Positions 12,223-23,127 of a stretch of 64,000 nucleotides of DNA are shown here, one piece after another. The first letter of the stretch is position 1; every line of letters begins with the position of its first letter. This stretch comes from Canna indica (Eukaryota > Streptophyta > Magnoliopsida > Zingiberales > Cannaceae). The stretch covers positions 81,460,001 to 81,524,000 of the forward strand of contig CP136892.1 in NCBI GenBank assembly GCA_034359265.1, given 5' to 3'. Made by a program: the position numbers and the translations under genes. The notes under the pieces were generated by a model, which saw only the letters and a list, made by a program, of their open reading frames with translations, was not told the origin of the DNA and ran no database searches.

Positions 12223-12703
12223 TAGATCTAACATTTTTTGGCTCGACACGATAAAATCAGGCTCCGGCTGATTTTTACCATGCTCAGGCCATTTATCAGG
12301 TCGGCCCAATAAGGCTCGAACAAATATCAGATCGGATCGAATCGAGACAATGTAGGCCCAATCGATCCAATAGCTCGATAATAATTCTTATCTATTATTG
12401 AAATATCAGGATATCAGGTTAGAATCAGCCCGATAGCCTGATTTGGGCCAATATCGCGATTCGAGCTTGATAGCCCAATTTTGATAACCCCAATTCTAAT
12501 AACTTGATTCAGGCCAAATAGCACGGTTCGAGCTCGATAGCCCGACTCTGAATTTTTTATATCATGCTAACGGGTCAAGCAAGTTGGCTCGTAAACTCTT
12601 CGTGGTGTGTTGGGCCCAAACTTTTATCGGGTCAGGCACGATTTTTGTTCAAGGGGGATCGAGTCGACCTGATAATTTCGAGCCGGCACGAATTGCCGAG
12701 TCT
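12223..12703. mobile_element. Possible small DNA element, 9-bp direct flanks
   Basis: A locally GC-richer block made of repeated TAGCCCGA, GGCTCGA and CAGGTCGGCCC-like words interrupts AT-rich DNA. It is flanked by ACACATAAA at 12214-12222 and 12704-12712. Terminal words GGCTCGAC and AGCCGGCACG are loosely inverted. It has no coding potential. The flanking repeat suggests a non-autonomous transposon; its superfamily is uncertain. Confidence 0.5.
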
Positions 12704-13002
12704 ACACATAAAGTAACTTACTAAAAGGACTTAAGTAAAATTTACTTTTTGTATTATATTTCAAAAAGAAAAAAAAGATATTTTTTTATGTTTCTATTTG
12801 TACTTAATATTGAATTATGTTTTATGTTGTCAATATTCTAATATCAGATAATTTATGAGTTTTTTATTTTTTTGTTTTAATTTCAATTAAGTTTTTACGA
12901 TGAATTATGTAGTTTTTTAGATTTATTAAAAATAAAATTTATTTTTTTATATAATAACATTAATTATATATGAAAAAATTATATTATATTTTACGTGTAT
13001 AT

Positions 13003-13014
13003 ATATATATATAT
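13003..13014. repeat. Short (TA)n microsatellite
   Basis: A short run of alternating TA in very AT-rich intergenic DNA. Confidence 0.6.
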
Positions 13015-13509
13015 GGTAAAATAATAAAATTTAATTTTTTGTATGCACTAAGATGTATAATTATATATATGAAAAAAAATTAATAAATAAATAAATTTAT
13101 AAAAGAATGGTATATTAGTCCTTGATGTGTATTTTCTGAGCACTCATGTGTGTATTGTGAAAAGTTAATTTAGGAAAACCGTAATTTTTCATGAATTATT
13201 TTTTTATAAATTACATATTTTTTTCATATTTTTCAAGAAATATAAGAAAAAAAAATTAATTCATTCAAAGCACAACATTCTAAAAAAATTTACTTTTATG
13301 TCAACCAAATGAGACTTACAAATTGTCCAAGTTAGATTTTGAGTTTTTTTTAAGAACACACATGAATTGTTGAGTATAATCCATATTTGTTGTATAAAAT
13401 TAATTGTGAGATAAAAATATAATAATCTCTGTAAGTAGATATTGAGACCATCTTAGGCATGAGGTAAAATTATGGGTTAATGATGATTTTTGTCCTCGAA
13501 CTATTAAAA

Positions 13510-13895
13510 ATGAGGTTAAAATACTCATAAATTATTCTTTGGTTAATTTTTACCCTTAAATAAACGAAAATAGTTGAAAAATATCCTCGAACTATTAGAA
13601 ATGAGTAAAAATACTCCTAAAATTATTTTTTGATAGATTTTTTACCTTTAGATAAACGAAAATAGTTGAAAAATATTAGTATTTTTATCCATTTTTATGG
13701 AAAAAAACTTTTTCTACCTTTAGACATGAGTAAAAATAATGATATTTTTCAACTATTTTCGTTTGTCTAAGCGTAAAAAATCAATCAAAAAAAATTTAAG
13801 AGTATTTTTACCCATTTCTAATAATTCGGAGGTATTTTTCAACTGTTTTTGTTTATTTAAGGATAAAAATCAACCAAAGAAGAAAATTATCCTCA
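13510..13895. repeat. Foldback repeat with nested direct repeats
   Basis: The words AAACGAAAATAGTTGAAAAA and GAGTAAAAATACTC occur twice on the left arm and again reverse-complemented on the right arm (from about 13731). The two arms can pair over roughly 165 bp. This looks like a MITE-type foldback; target duplications were not found. Confidence 0.6.
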
Positions 13896-15884
13896 TTCCA
13901 TAGAATATCAATGGGATGATTATTATAGCACATTCGATAGCCACAAATTTTTTAAGTATGTCAATTCTTTTCATGATACAACAATATAAAATTACTTATA
14001 TACTATTGTTTAAATTAGGAAAAAAATCTTTAAAAGTTTATTATTATTAGAGATAATAACTTATTGTTTTTGTTTTTATTGAATTTTAATATAATAAGTT
14101 CACTAATTACCTATTACGAGCGTATAATATTTTTACAATTAATTAAATAATTTTCAATTAAGTTTTAAAAATAAAACTAATACTAAAATATTACATAAAG
14201 ATATATTCAGTTATTTTCTTAAAAACCATTATTTTAATAGTATACAGTAATATGAAAAATATTATATAATGAATAGTTAAAAAGTTATCCAATATATTAA
14301 GGGTATTATGGAAATTGTATACTTTTTTAAAAAAATTTTTGAATACCAAATGTGATTTTAAAGTTATCCTAAAATAAATCATCCTTGAATGATTCCAATA
14401 TGAACTATTTTGGTATAAATTATCTAGATGCGAAAAGAAGCTCAAGAGAGTAAAGCAACATGTATTGGTGTTGGCTCAGAGCTTAGAGCTTAAATTGCTT
14501 AAACTTTTAGGTTGGATCGAATCTAATTCATGCATGATTGCTTGACTCAATTTATATGGCTCAAACTTAAGTTAATCTCCTAATAGTTAGTATTATATAA
14601 AGTGTAAGCTTGGATGAGTGTTTTCCTTCGCTATTAGGGGGAGATAATAAAATTAACCACACATGAAATTAGGAAAAGACAATATTAAGTACTTTTCATG
14701 TATGGTATCAAATTAGTGATTGGATTAAAAAAAAAAAATCTCAGATTAAAATATATTGAGAGGTTAAAGTAATATATATTAGTATTGGTTCATAATCTAA
14801 ACAGTTTAATGTTTTAATATTAATATTTAACCCAAACTAAAATGAGAGTCTGATTTTGTAATCAAATTAGTTTATTTGATTTGTCTTTAAAACACTGAGT
14901 TATCTGGTTCAGAATGGGAATCCAAGCATTGATTTGGGTTACACAGTGATCTTTTGTTTTAGTGTTCATTTCCAGGGACATCTTGACAATTGACTGGAAG
15001 GTCAAGTTCATAATCCTTAAATAAAGCAAGTCATATCAGCATATGTTAAACATTTCTGAGTTCCTTGTGGAATATAATAAATTAGGTTCTTGCATTCTAC
15101 TCCTGTCACCATGCTTGGGATTCATTCTGAGCTTCTGATAACTGATGAGGACTCTCCAATCAACAATGTTTGGAGTCCATACCTTCACTATTTCTTTACT
15201 ATGCTTTTGAATCTCTTATCATATTTTGTCACTGAATAAAATTCCCAACAACATCTGCTACAAAAACATAAGAAAATAATTAATGTGCTGCTAATGGCAT
15301 GTTCTGAGAATAAGCACATGCAGTCTCTCTGCTGCTGCCATGAACAATGCAATTGCCAGGTAAAAGTAGATAACTCTGAGAAGGGTTGAGCCCTGTTGAC
15401 AGTAGAAGCAGCCAAAACCATGTGCATCTACTGTCCAATCCATAATCTAGTAATCTACAATGACAGGTTAAGAATAAGTTAGCGAGTCCTCTCAGACATG
15501 GAAAGAAGTGAAAAGATTCTCTGAACAAAAAGAGACCAAAGTCAAAAAGAAAGGAACAAGCTGTACTGTGATTTACAGCTCATCTACACTTCAGCTGAGA
15601 AAGAGTCCAAATTTGGGTGGCATCTGGTGTTGGATTTTTAAGACAATAGAATCATGGTCTTAAATAAACAGCAGGTGGGACATCCAAATTCTCCAGTGTT
15701 TTGTTTTTGGCTGCATTATTTTACAGGGCTATGCTGGTCTAATCACTACACAATATAGTAGATTGCCATTGCACTTTCTTAAAATCTACTCAGCACTAAA
15801 CTGATCTGAAATTATACACAAAAAAAAAAAAACTATCTTGCTTTCATTATCACACTCAAGAAATGAACTGGTTTGATGTGTACA
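13896..15884. other. AT-rich intergenic DNA, no gene recognised
   Basis: Apart from short homopolymer runs I see no supported feature. The open frames at 14191-14445 and 15188-15528 (-) have no recognisable domain and look like chance frames. Confidence 0.5.
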
Positions 15885-17035
15885 GTTCTTTTTACCAAAA
15901 AAATAAAATTAATTATTGATAAATCAGACCAGGACAATCCTCATACAACAAGGTATTAAGCTCCGACGATCGAACAGATATCTAAACATTTGACTCTTTT
16001 GATCGACGGACTTTATTTGCAACCCGATGGGCCGTTTTGTTACAATCATAAAAGCAAGAAGAAATATTACAGCAAGATAATCAATTTGGAATACATTTCA
16101 ACCATCACGTGAGAAAGTCTTTGCTACGAAACATATCGAAGAGAGTATAGAATAGCATGAGCCTCCGATAAAATAGGGGAACAAATGTTGTCCAGATAAA
16201 TGCTAGCAGTGTAGGTACAGTGTCCGAGCCAATCTCTACTCTAGCAACAATGCCAAGTCCTGCCTGGGAATCAAGCCAAAAGCCATCACAGTTAAATTTA
16301 ATAAAAGCATGCTCCAAGGGAATCCATTTAAGAGAGGTAGACGAGAACGCGTTAGTTGGATTAAAGCCCTCAGGCAACCTAGGGTGAGATATCTGCACAA
16401 TACATGCGAGAATTTTAAGCTTGAGGTCTTTAGGGGAGAGCTACCTAACAAGATGCACATTTTTCATTCCTACGTGCTAGGTAAGCCAAGAGATAACATC
16501 AATTAAGGGTTTTAAGGGCATGCTTCCAATCTGATTACTTCGCAACTTAAACCACCCATCAGCAAACCATTGCTGCTGACGGTGTGAAAGGTTAAGACCA
16601 ATTTTGGATTGAAGAAGAGACCAAATAGAAGAGGTAAAATTGACAGAAGAAGAATGAGTGATTGATAGTCTAGGATTCTAGGGGTTATGGCAAAGGCCAA
16701 AGGGGACACTCGGAAGTGGGGAAGAGACCAATGCAGTTTAAGTATGCTTTTGTAGGTAATCTACCATCCAAAAAATTTCAAAGGAATGTAAGAATTTTTG
16801 GAGGTAGCTGAGTTTCCAAAGAGCAGACAAGAGAATATTACTGCTGACTAGCGACGACTTCCAAGGAAAAAATAGTTTGATGTGCACAGTGATATGTGAT
16901 AGGTGTAACAGGTGAAGAATGAATGAATCTATCGTTGACTTGTTCAAATAAGAATAATTCGAAAATTTCAGCCAAATAGTTCCGAGGTGTACTGTTGGGT
17001 AGACCAAAGAAGTATGTATACAATTAAGGAACATT
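15885..17035 (-). mobile_element. LINE remnant (RNase H / zf-RVT end)
   Basis: On the minus strand, broken frames encode a zf-RVT-like region (about 16440-17035) followed by an RNase H-type segment at 16105-16398 with WIPLEHAFIKFNCDGFW and AGLGIVARV, typical of plant L1-like LINE ends. An A-rich end on that strand lies near 15885-15905. Several stops and frameshifts make it inactive. Confidence 0.65.
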
Positions 17036-17616
17036 TAGACTCGGCCCGACCCACTGATCAAATAAGGGCTTTCGCACGGCCCATGTGGAAACCAAGTCCG
17101 ACCCTCTGTGAACGGTGGACTCAGTGATCGCGGACCCATCCAGGGTTTGGCCACGTGGCATACCAAATAGGACCGCCTGGATTCGTTGACGCGTGGCTCC
17201 TTTTGATTCCGGACGCTCCGATCAGCACTGGGATTATCCAAATAGGAAAGAAGGTCGGTGTGCCTCGTGAACATTTTATGCTAAACAGTTACTATATACG
17301 GGACAAAACCAAACCTTCGTTCTAACTTCTAATACGCCAACGACATTTTATGTTAAGATGCTCGTGAGGAGCATCTTAAGCTAACAAATCCCAGAAAAAT
17401 CCTTTCTTTTATTACAATTTCCTAAGCTAACAACTGGTAAGCAAAAGGACAAAGTAAGGGTCAAACCTCCACTTGGAGTCGTCGGGACGGGAGGCGAAGC
17501 GAGCAAGCTGGAATCAGATCTGAGAAAGGAAGAACAGCTTGTATACGATTGGTAGCGGCGGCGGCGGCAAGTTTTTCGCTCGTTTTGGTGGTTCCAACTC
17601 GTTGAATACTAGCTCC
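17036..17616 (+). promoter_or_regulatory. Upstream region and first leader exon of STOP1-like gene
   Basis: GC-richer than the LINE before it. It contains a G-box CACGTG at 17152-17157 in GGCCACGTGGCA and a TTGAC W-box core at about 17186. A GCGGCGGCGGCGGC run near 17555-17570 and the donor CTCC|GTAAGC at 17616/17617 suggest the first non-coding exon ends here. Transcription start not determined. Confidence 0.45.
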
Positions 17617-18283
17617 GTAAGCCCGCTCTTGTCCCATATTTTCTCGATGGTTTTTGTGGTGGAAAATAGATAAAGTTTGATCTTTTGATAATCCTTGCTT
17701 GAAGACTGAAGTTTTTTTGAAAAAACTGCTGACTTTTTTTTATCCGATAATGTCGAGACCGTGATGTTTGTTCATTTGATGCGAAGCCTGAAGTTTTAGG
17801 CACCCTCATAGATTTTTTGGGTGTTATTCGCCTTTAATATTGATAAATGAAGTGTTCATTTGATGTAAAATTTGACCTTTTTCGTAATTTAATCGAGGAG
17901 AAGACATTCTCAATCTGTTTGGATTTCTTTTCGCCTTTAAACTTCATGAATTTATGTGAAGCTTAATCTTCTGAGGGAGACAGGAAGAACGTGCTTCAGC
18001 ACTTCTTAATCTCAGTTGGTTGTCTTTCGCCTCTCATAGAGCAAACTATCCATCTTTTTTTATGTTTTAGATTCAACTGTTATGTATAAATCAAAAGGGC
18101 TTCTTTTGATAAAACGTTAAATTTTTTGGCTTTTGTAATTTGTGTTTTTGAATTGTTTTATATACGTTTAATATTCCCTAGTCTGAGAATACAACTCAGT
18201 GTCATTATGTAATCAGAACCGAGTTTTTTTTAGCATTCTGATATATGTTGCATAAGCGTAATTATTGGTTGTTAACATGACAG
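17617..18283 (+). other. Probable 5'-UTR intron of STOP1-like gene
   Basis: Donor GTAAGC at 17617 and acceptor TAACATGACAG ending at 18283, T-rich throughout, ending 17 bases before the ATG. A leader intron in front of a single coding exon would explain the gap between the GC-rich leader and the start codon. Confidence 0.5.
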
Positions 18284-18300
18284 GACTGTAGAAGGCTTTA

Positions 18301-19671
18301 ATGGATCCTAACCAGCTGCCAATCTTTGAAGCTTCTTCTTCAGTGGATAACCAATCGAGAAATCTTACTCAGAATCATATGGTCAATAATAAGTTGTTCA
18401 GAAGTCTATGTTTTGATGGTACTACTGAACAACCCCTGCCTAATTTCTCAGAACCATTAGGCAACTCATTTGATCAATCTTGCCAGTCCCAGCAACTAGA
18501 AGTGAATTGGGATCCAAGAGCTATGCTTAATAATCTCAATTTCCTTGAGCAAAAGGTTCATCAAGTTCAGGACATTGTCAGAACAATTGCTAACACTGAA
18601 GGCCAGTTCACAAGCCAACCAAATGAAGTTGCTTCACGGCAGCAGCTGATAACCACAGATCTAACTTGCATCATAATTCAGTTAATCTCTACAGCTGGTA
18701 CCCTTCTTTTACCAATCAAGAATGCCCTTGAAAGCGGTGGTAGTGCCCTTGGACAAATAAGCAATATTGCTGACTCTGCCTCTAACTTGGGTCTTAATGG
18801 TACTTTACAACAAAATAATGAGTTTCTCTCAGAGAGAGGTAAGGTTTCTGAATATGAAGAGCTTATCAAAGGTCTGAGCGACCTGGATGATGAGGGTATT
18901 AGGCCAATGTCCGCAGAAGACAATGATGTGAAGGAGAATGAAGATGGTTTAAGTGGAGAGAACCTCCCTCCTGGAACATATGAAGTATTGCAACTCGAAA
19001 AGGAAGAGATACTAGCTCCACATACACACTTCTGTACAATATGTGGAAAGGGATTCAAAAGAGATGCCAACCTAAGGATGCATATGAGAGGCCATGGGGA
19101 TGAATACAAGAGCCCATCTGCTCTTGCCAAGCCAAACAAGGAGGCAAGCTCTGAACCGGTGCTTATAAAGAGATATTCATGCCCCTTTACTGGTTGCAAG
19201 AGAAACAAAGAGCACAAAAACTTTCAGCCTCTGAAGACAATTTTATGTGTGAAGAACCATTACAAGAGGAGCCATTGTGACAAGAGATATACCTGCAGCA
19301 GATGCAATAGCAAGAAATTTTCAGTTATGGCAGACCTGAAAACTCATGAAAAACATTGTGGTCGCGACCGGTGGCTTTGTTCCTGTGGTACAACATTCTC
19401 TAGGAAGGACAAGCTCTTTGGCCACATTGCTCTTTTCCAAGGCCACACACCCGCAATCCCCATGGACGAAACTAAAGGGCATGGAACGTCAGATCAACGA
19501 TGCAGCCAAGAATTAGTGACCAAAAATGAAGACATGGATGATCTCTTCTCTCGAAATGCGATTGGGGATATTAATTTTTCAGACTTGAAGGGAGTTGATG
19601 ACGATCATGGCTATTTCGCATCTATGAACTTTGACTCCTTTAACTTTGGTGGAATGGATGGGTTTCAGTAA
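18301..19671 (+). CDS. STOP1/ART1-like C2H2 zinc-finger transcription factor
   Basis: Uninterrupted 456-residue coding region; Arabidopsis STOP1 is about 500 residues and rice ART1 about 465. The C-terminal half carries the four family zinc fingers: CTICGKGFKRDANLRMHMRGH (about 245-265), CPFTGC...HYKRSHC, CSRCNSKKFSVMADLKTHEK and the atypical CSCGTTFSRKDKLFGH. The N-terminal half is acidic and Ser/Gln-rich with no fold seen. Family members are nuclear activators of aluminium- and proton-tolerance genes (organic-acid transporters and others). Those targets are known for relatives and only inferred here. The lack of coding introns fits the family. Confidence 0.9.
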   Translation: MDPNQLPIFEASSSVDNQSRNLTQNHMVNNKLFRSLCFDGTTEQPLPNFSEPLGNSFDQSCQSQQLEVNWDPRAMLNNLNFLEQKVHQVQDIVRTIANTEGQFTSQPNEVASRQQLITTDLTCIIIQLISTAGTLLLPIKNALESGGSALGQISNIADSASNLGLNGTLQQNNEFLSERGKVSEYEELIKGLSDLDDEGIRPMSAEDNDVKENEDGLSGENLPPGTYEVLQLEKEEILAPHTHFCTICGKGFKRDANLRMHMRGHGDEYKSPSALAKPNKEASSEPVLIKRYSCPFTGCKRNKEHKNFQPLKTILCVKNHYKRSHCDKRYTCSRCNSKKFSVMADLKTHEKHCGRDRWLCSCGTTFSRKDKLFGHIALFQGHTPAIPMDETKGHGTSDQRCSQELVTKNEDMDDLFSRNAIGDINFSDLKGVDDDHGYFASMNFDSFNFGGMDGFQ

Positions 19672-19976
19672 CCTACATATGATTCGTTTGAAACCATTCC
19701 CTTCCAGTATTGCTGAGCCTCTCTGCTTTTTTACAAGGCTCAAAGTTGAATAATCTCTCATGATGTCCATAACCAGAAATCACATATAGACAGTTCTCTA
19801 TTGGTCCATTTACTACTAGATAACTTCTTTCTTCTGTTTGTCAGAGAACCCATTGTATCACTCAGCAATTCCATAGCTTGTTGGCATTTTTAATGTATAT
19901 GTCATATCATGATTGTTATCAGTAATTCATTCATCAAAATGATATTAGTATTTGTCTATTTGAATTTCAAACTCAC
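19672..19976 (+). other. 3' flank of STOP1-like gene
   Basis: Non-coding, T-rich sequence with TTTTTAATG and AT-rich words suited to plant 3' ends. It ends at the target repeat TCAAACTCAC of the next LINE. Confidence 0.4.
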
Positions 19977-20689
19977 TTGTTTTTTTTGAATAATAAGAAG
20001 CTTGTATTTATTAGGAGTGTTGAGAAATACAAGTATATAGAGGAGGGAGAGCGAGAGAACAAGAAAAGAAAGGATGGAGAACAAGTAAAGATCACTGATC
20101 ACAGGCAGGCGAAAGCTAGACGGTCAGTAAAGCGGTAACGGTGGAGGCTGCCTCAAGAGCTAGCTTCATGGAAGCGCGTCTGTCGCTATCGAAACATCTC
20201 ATGTTGTATTCGTGCCAAACCTTCTATCTCTATATCATGACCGGTAGATAGCGCTTCAGGGTACGCTTATTCGAGCTCTGACACTCCAGATTCCACGGCT
20301 TGAGATTGACTGGGAAAAGTCGAACATTACAACTTTTCAGGAGAATACGCCAACCTTCGAAACAGAAGCTGCATTCATGGAAGAGATGACCATGCGTTTC
20401 ATTATGAGTGCCATAGAGGACGCAAGTCTGGTCGACCTGCATATTCCAATTGAGAAGTTTGTCCTTGGTAAGTAACCTTATGCGTTCAATCAGCCCGTTT
20501 AAAATTGAGATAGCAAGGGGTAGTTCTTTTGTCAGATGTAAGGTGAGTGCTTTGGGATCCAGAACTTCTCGAAAATTCATCAGGTTGTAAAGGGAGCTTG
20601 TGCTAAATTTCCCGCTGGCACTCCAATTCCACAATTCATCTATCCGACGGAGAAGGGGTGCCAAGTCTCGTCCCAGCATGCCAGTTTGA
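19977..20689 (-). mobile_element. 5'-truncated LINE with target-site duplication
   Basis: Minus-strand coding remnant 20230-20679 has the zf-RVT region: WNWSASGKFSTSSLYNLM followed by LTKDKLLNWNM and HLFHECSF. The oligo(A) tail on that strand is the T run at 19980-19987. TCAAACTCAC occurs at 19967-19976 and 20690-20699, the expected target-site duplication. The element sits just downstream of the STOP1-like gene in reverse orientation. Confidence 0.8.
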
Positions 20690-20699
20690 TCAAACTCAC

Positions 20700-21333
20700 A
20701 CTTGTTACTTCCAATTTATTCATCTTTTAGGATATTCATATAGAAATTGTAATGATTTCATGCCGAAATGCCATGTTCCTCGACGGAAAAGAGAACAAGA
20801 CTTTAAGATATTGAACTGGTTCTGATACATTTTTTCTTTCACATTTCTATGTACTTATCTTGTATTAATCTCCTTTCGATCCTTTTGCAAAAAATTCTGG
20901 CGTCCACCCCTTGCAATTTTTGACATGTTGGTATGTATGGAGCTTTAGCCATGTGAATAGGTGATGAAATATAGACATTACCAATTCTTGGTTGCGAAGA
21001 TATCATCAAGCTCAACTAGTAAGGGCTTTATTGTTCAGAGAAAATCTCTTAAGGGTCAAATGTTGCCTTCCTTACCTTTTGTTTTCTTAAGCAAAAGAGT
21101 TTTCCAATTTTGATGAATTTTAAAAGTAATTTCGCTTTTGGTAATATTGAATTATCAAATTTTGACTTTGATAAATTACTAAATTTTTTATATAATATAA
21201 TACATAATAGCTCACATGTTTGACCTGACCACCTCAAACTAGGGATACAATAGAAATGAAAAAAGAAAAAGAGACTATTTTTCGTTCCGTCTCGCATTGT
21301 TGGGGTGGTGATGGAAAATGTTAAATCATCTAC
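20700..21333. other. Intergenic DNA, no gene recognised
   Basis: No supported feature. The open frame at 21049-21297 (-) has no recognisable content. Confidence 0.5.
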
Positions 21334-21342
21334 AAATTTTAA

Positions 21343-21864
21343 GGGTAAATAATAAAAATTTCACTCATTTACAATTATCCTCGTTAACTTTAAAATTAGA
21401 CAAAAAAAAAGACTAAACTTTATGAAACTAACAAAAATATCCTCTATATTAACTCAATGTTATTTATTTAACATAATCTTGTATTTAACATAATCTTGTC
21501 TCTTGTCTAAAATGATACGTGACAGTTTTTCATTGATCCAAATATTAAAAATAAATAAAATAAATAATTAATAAATTAATAAATTAAAAATTATAAAATA
21601 TTAATTGCTAGGAAATAAATTTGCAATTAATATTTCCTAATTTTTAATTTATTAACTTTTTTATTTATCTTTTTATATTTGGACCAATGAAAAACTGTCA
21701 CGTGTCATTTCAAGAAAAGATTGTTAAATAAATAATATTGAGTTAACAAATGATGTATTTTTGTTAGTTTCATAAAGTTTGGTCTATTTTTTTGTCTAAT
21801 TTCAAAGTTCATGAGGATAATTGCAAATGGATCATAGTTCAAGAAATTTTTTTGCTATTTACCC
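21343..21864. mobile_element. Foldback MULE-MITE, 9-bp target duplication
   Basis: The element is nearly one inverted repeat. Left arm begins GGGTAAATAATAAAAATTTC and right arm ends GAAATTTTTTTGCTATTTACCC. Shared inner words are AAACTTTATGAAACTAAC / GTTAGTTTCATAAAGTTT and CCAA(T)-rich centre sequence. AAATTTTAA lies directly on both sides (21334-21342 and 21865-21873), a perfect 9-bp duplication typical of Mutator elements. Non-coding. Confidence 0.85.
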
Positions 21865-23127
21865 AAATTTTAATAACTCTCGAGTCTTAACTTTCTCAAA
21901 CAATTTTAATAACTCTCGAGTCTCAACTGTCTCAGTTTGATCTGCTGCATTTTCTTAACTCGCTTGGTGCACCACCAATTCTTTTGTCTACAAAAGAGAA
22001 GTCAAGAATGTTAGCACATGAGATCATTCCTATCCTGCTTAGGTGAATGGAGGCAGTAACCCGTTCCCTAGCTTTTTATGATCCTCTTTATATAATTATG
22101 ATATGTTTGTTTCATTGAATATGATAAAATTGGATAATAAATGAGGAAAAATTAAATATAAATTTTTTAAATACGATGTACATCAGATATAATATCAATT
22201 TTATGCTCTTATATTCAAACAATAAATATTAATGCATCTTTTATCCTATTCTCATTTATCCTACGAAGTAAATATATCCTTACATCATATTTGAAGTTAA
22301 CAACTGACAAATAGATAATCTGAATTAATAAGCATCAATAGGAGGATCAAAATGAAATCCCGCAACTATATCATCTATTGACTAAAAGATATTACAACGA
22401 CACTACAGGCTACAGGTAATTGTGAGGTAATATTTCTAGTTCATCTTTTTGCTGATCCACATATATAACTGCTGATAACAACTCAATTAATCGGTTTGAA
22501 GCTCATCAAACATATATATAGATAAATCTTCTGATATATATATATATGGCGGTGACACCAACAATTCGCCCCTACAAACATATCAAGTCCTCTTGAAGAC
22601 AGCTTGTAGTTTCAGGATTCTCCTGCACGCCAAGTCCTCTAACTATTTGTTACTGAATTCATCCTGCGGGGCCTGTTTTCTACCAAGATATATGTTTAAC
22701 TTTGTGTGGAACACCCAAAGTTGCTAAGCTGTCAATTGTGGAATCAAATTCATGAGTTTAATGGTTGAGTAGCTACTGTGATTGCATACACATAAAATTC
22801 TAAGATTTGTAACATTCATATAATGGTGATACAATATAAATATATTTGATTTCCAAATGAATTTCAACTTTCAACAGGAACAAAAATCATATTTGGACTA
22901 TATAAGAATGATATCAGGAATCAGTTCTTTTCACTTCAAGAAGCCTACTCTTGACTAGGACAAAAATTATTCATACCTTATGAACAAGGTATTGCACATA
23001 TAGTAATTGTAGAGATGAATGAATCTGGCTGAAGAACAAACCTTCTCAAGAATTTGAACTGATACTAAATGTCATGTAAATACTGGAATATGAGCTGATA
23101 GCTTGTCTTCTCTCTGTCTGGTGCCTC
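21865..23127. other. Intergenic DNA 3' of the invertase gene
   Basis: A short direct repeat built on TTTTAATAACTCTCGAGTCT occurs twice at about 21868-21940. A short TATATATATATA tract lies near 22535. Nothing else was recognised. The last few hundred bases are likely the invertase 3'-UTR on the minus strand. Confidence 0.5.

Noticed and set aside
18678..19217. 179-codon minus-strand frame opposite the STOP1-like gene
   Set aside because: Antisense shadow of the zinc-finger coding sequence.
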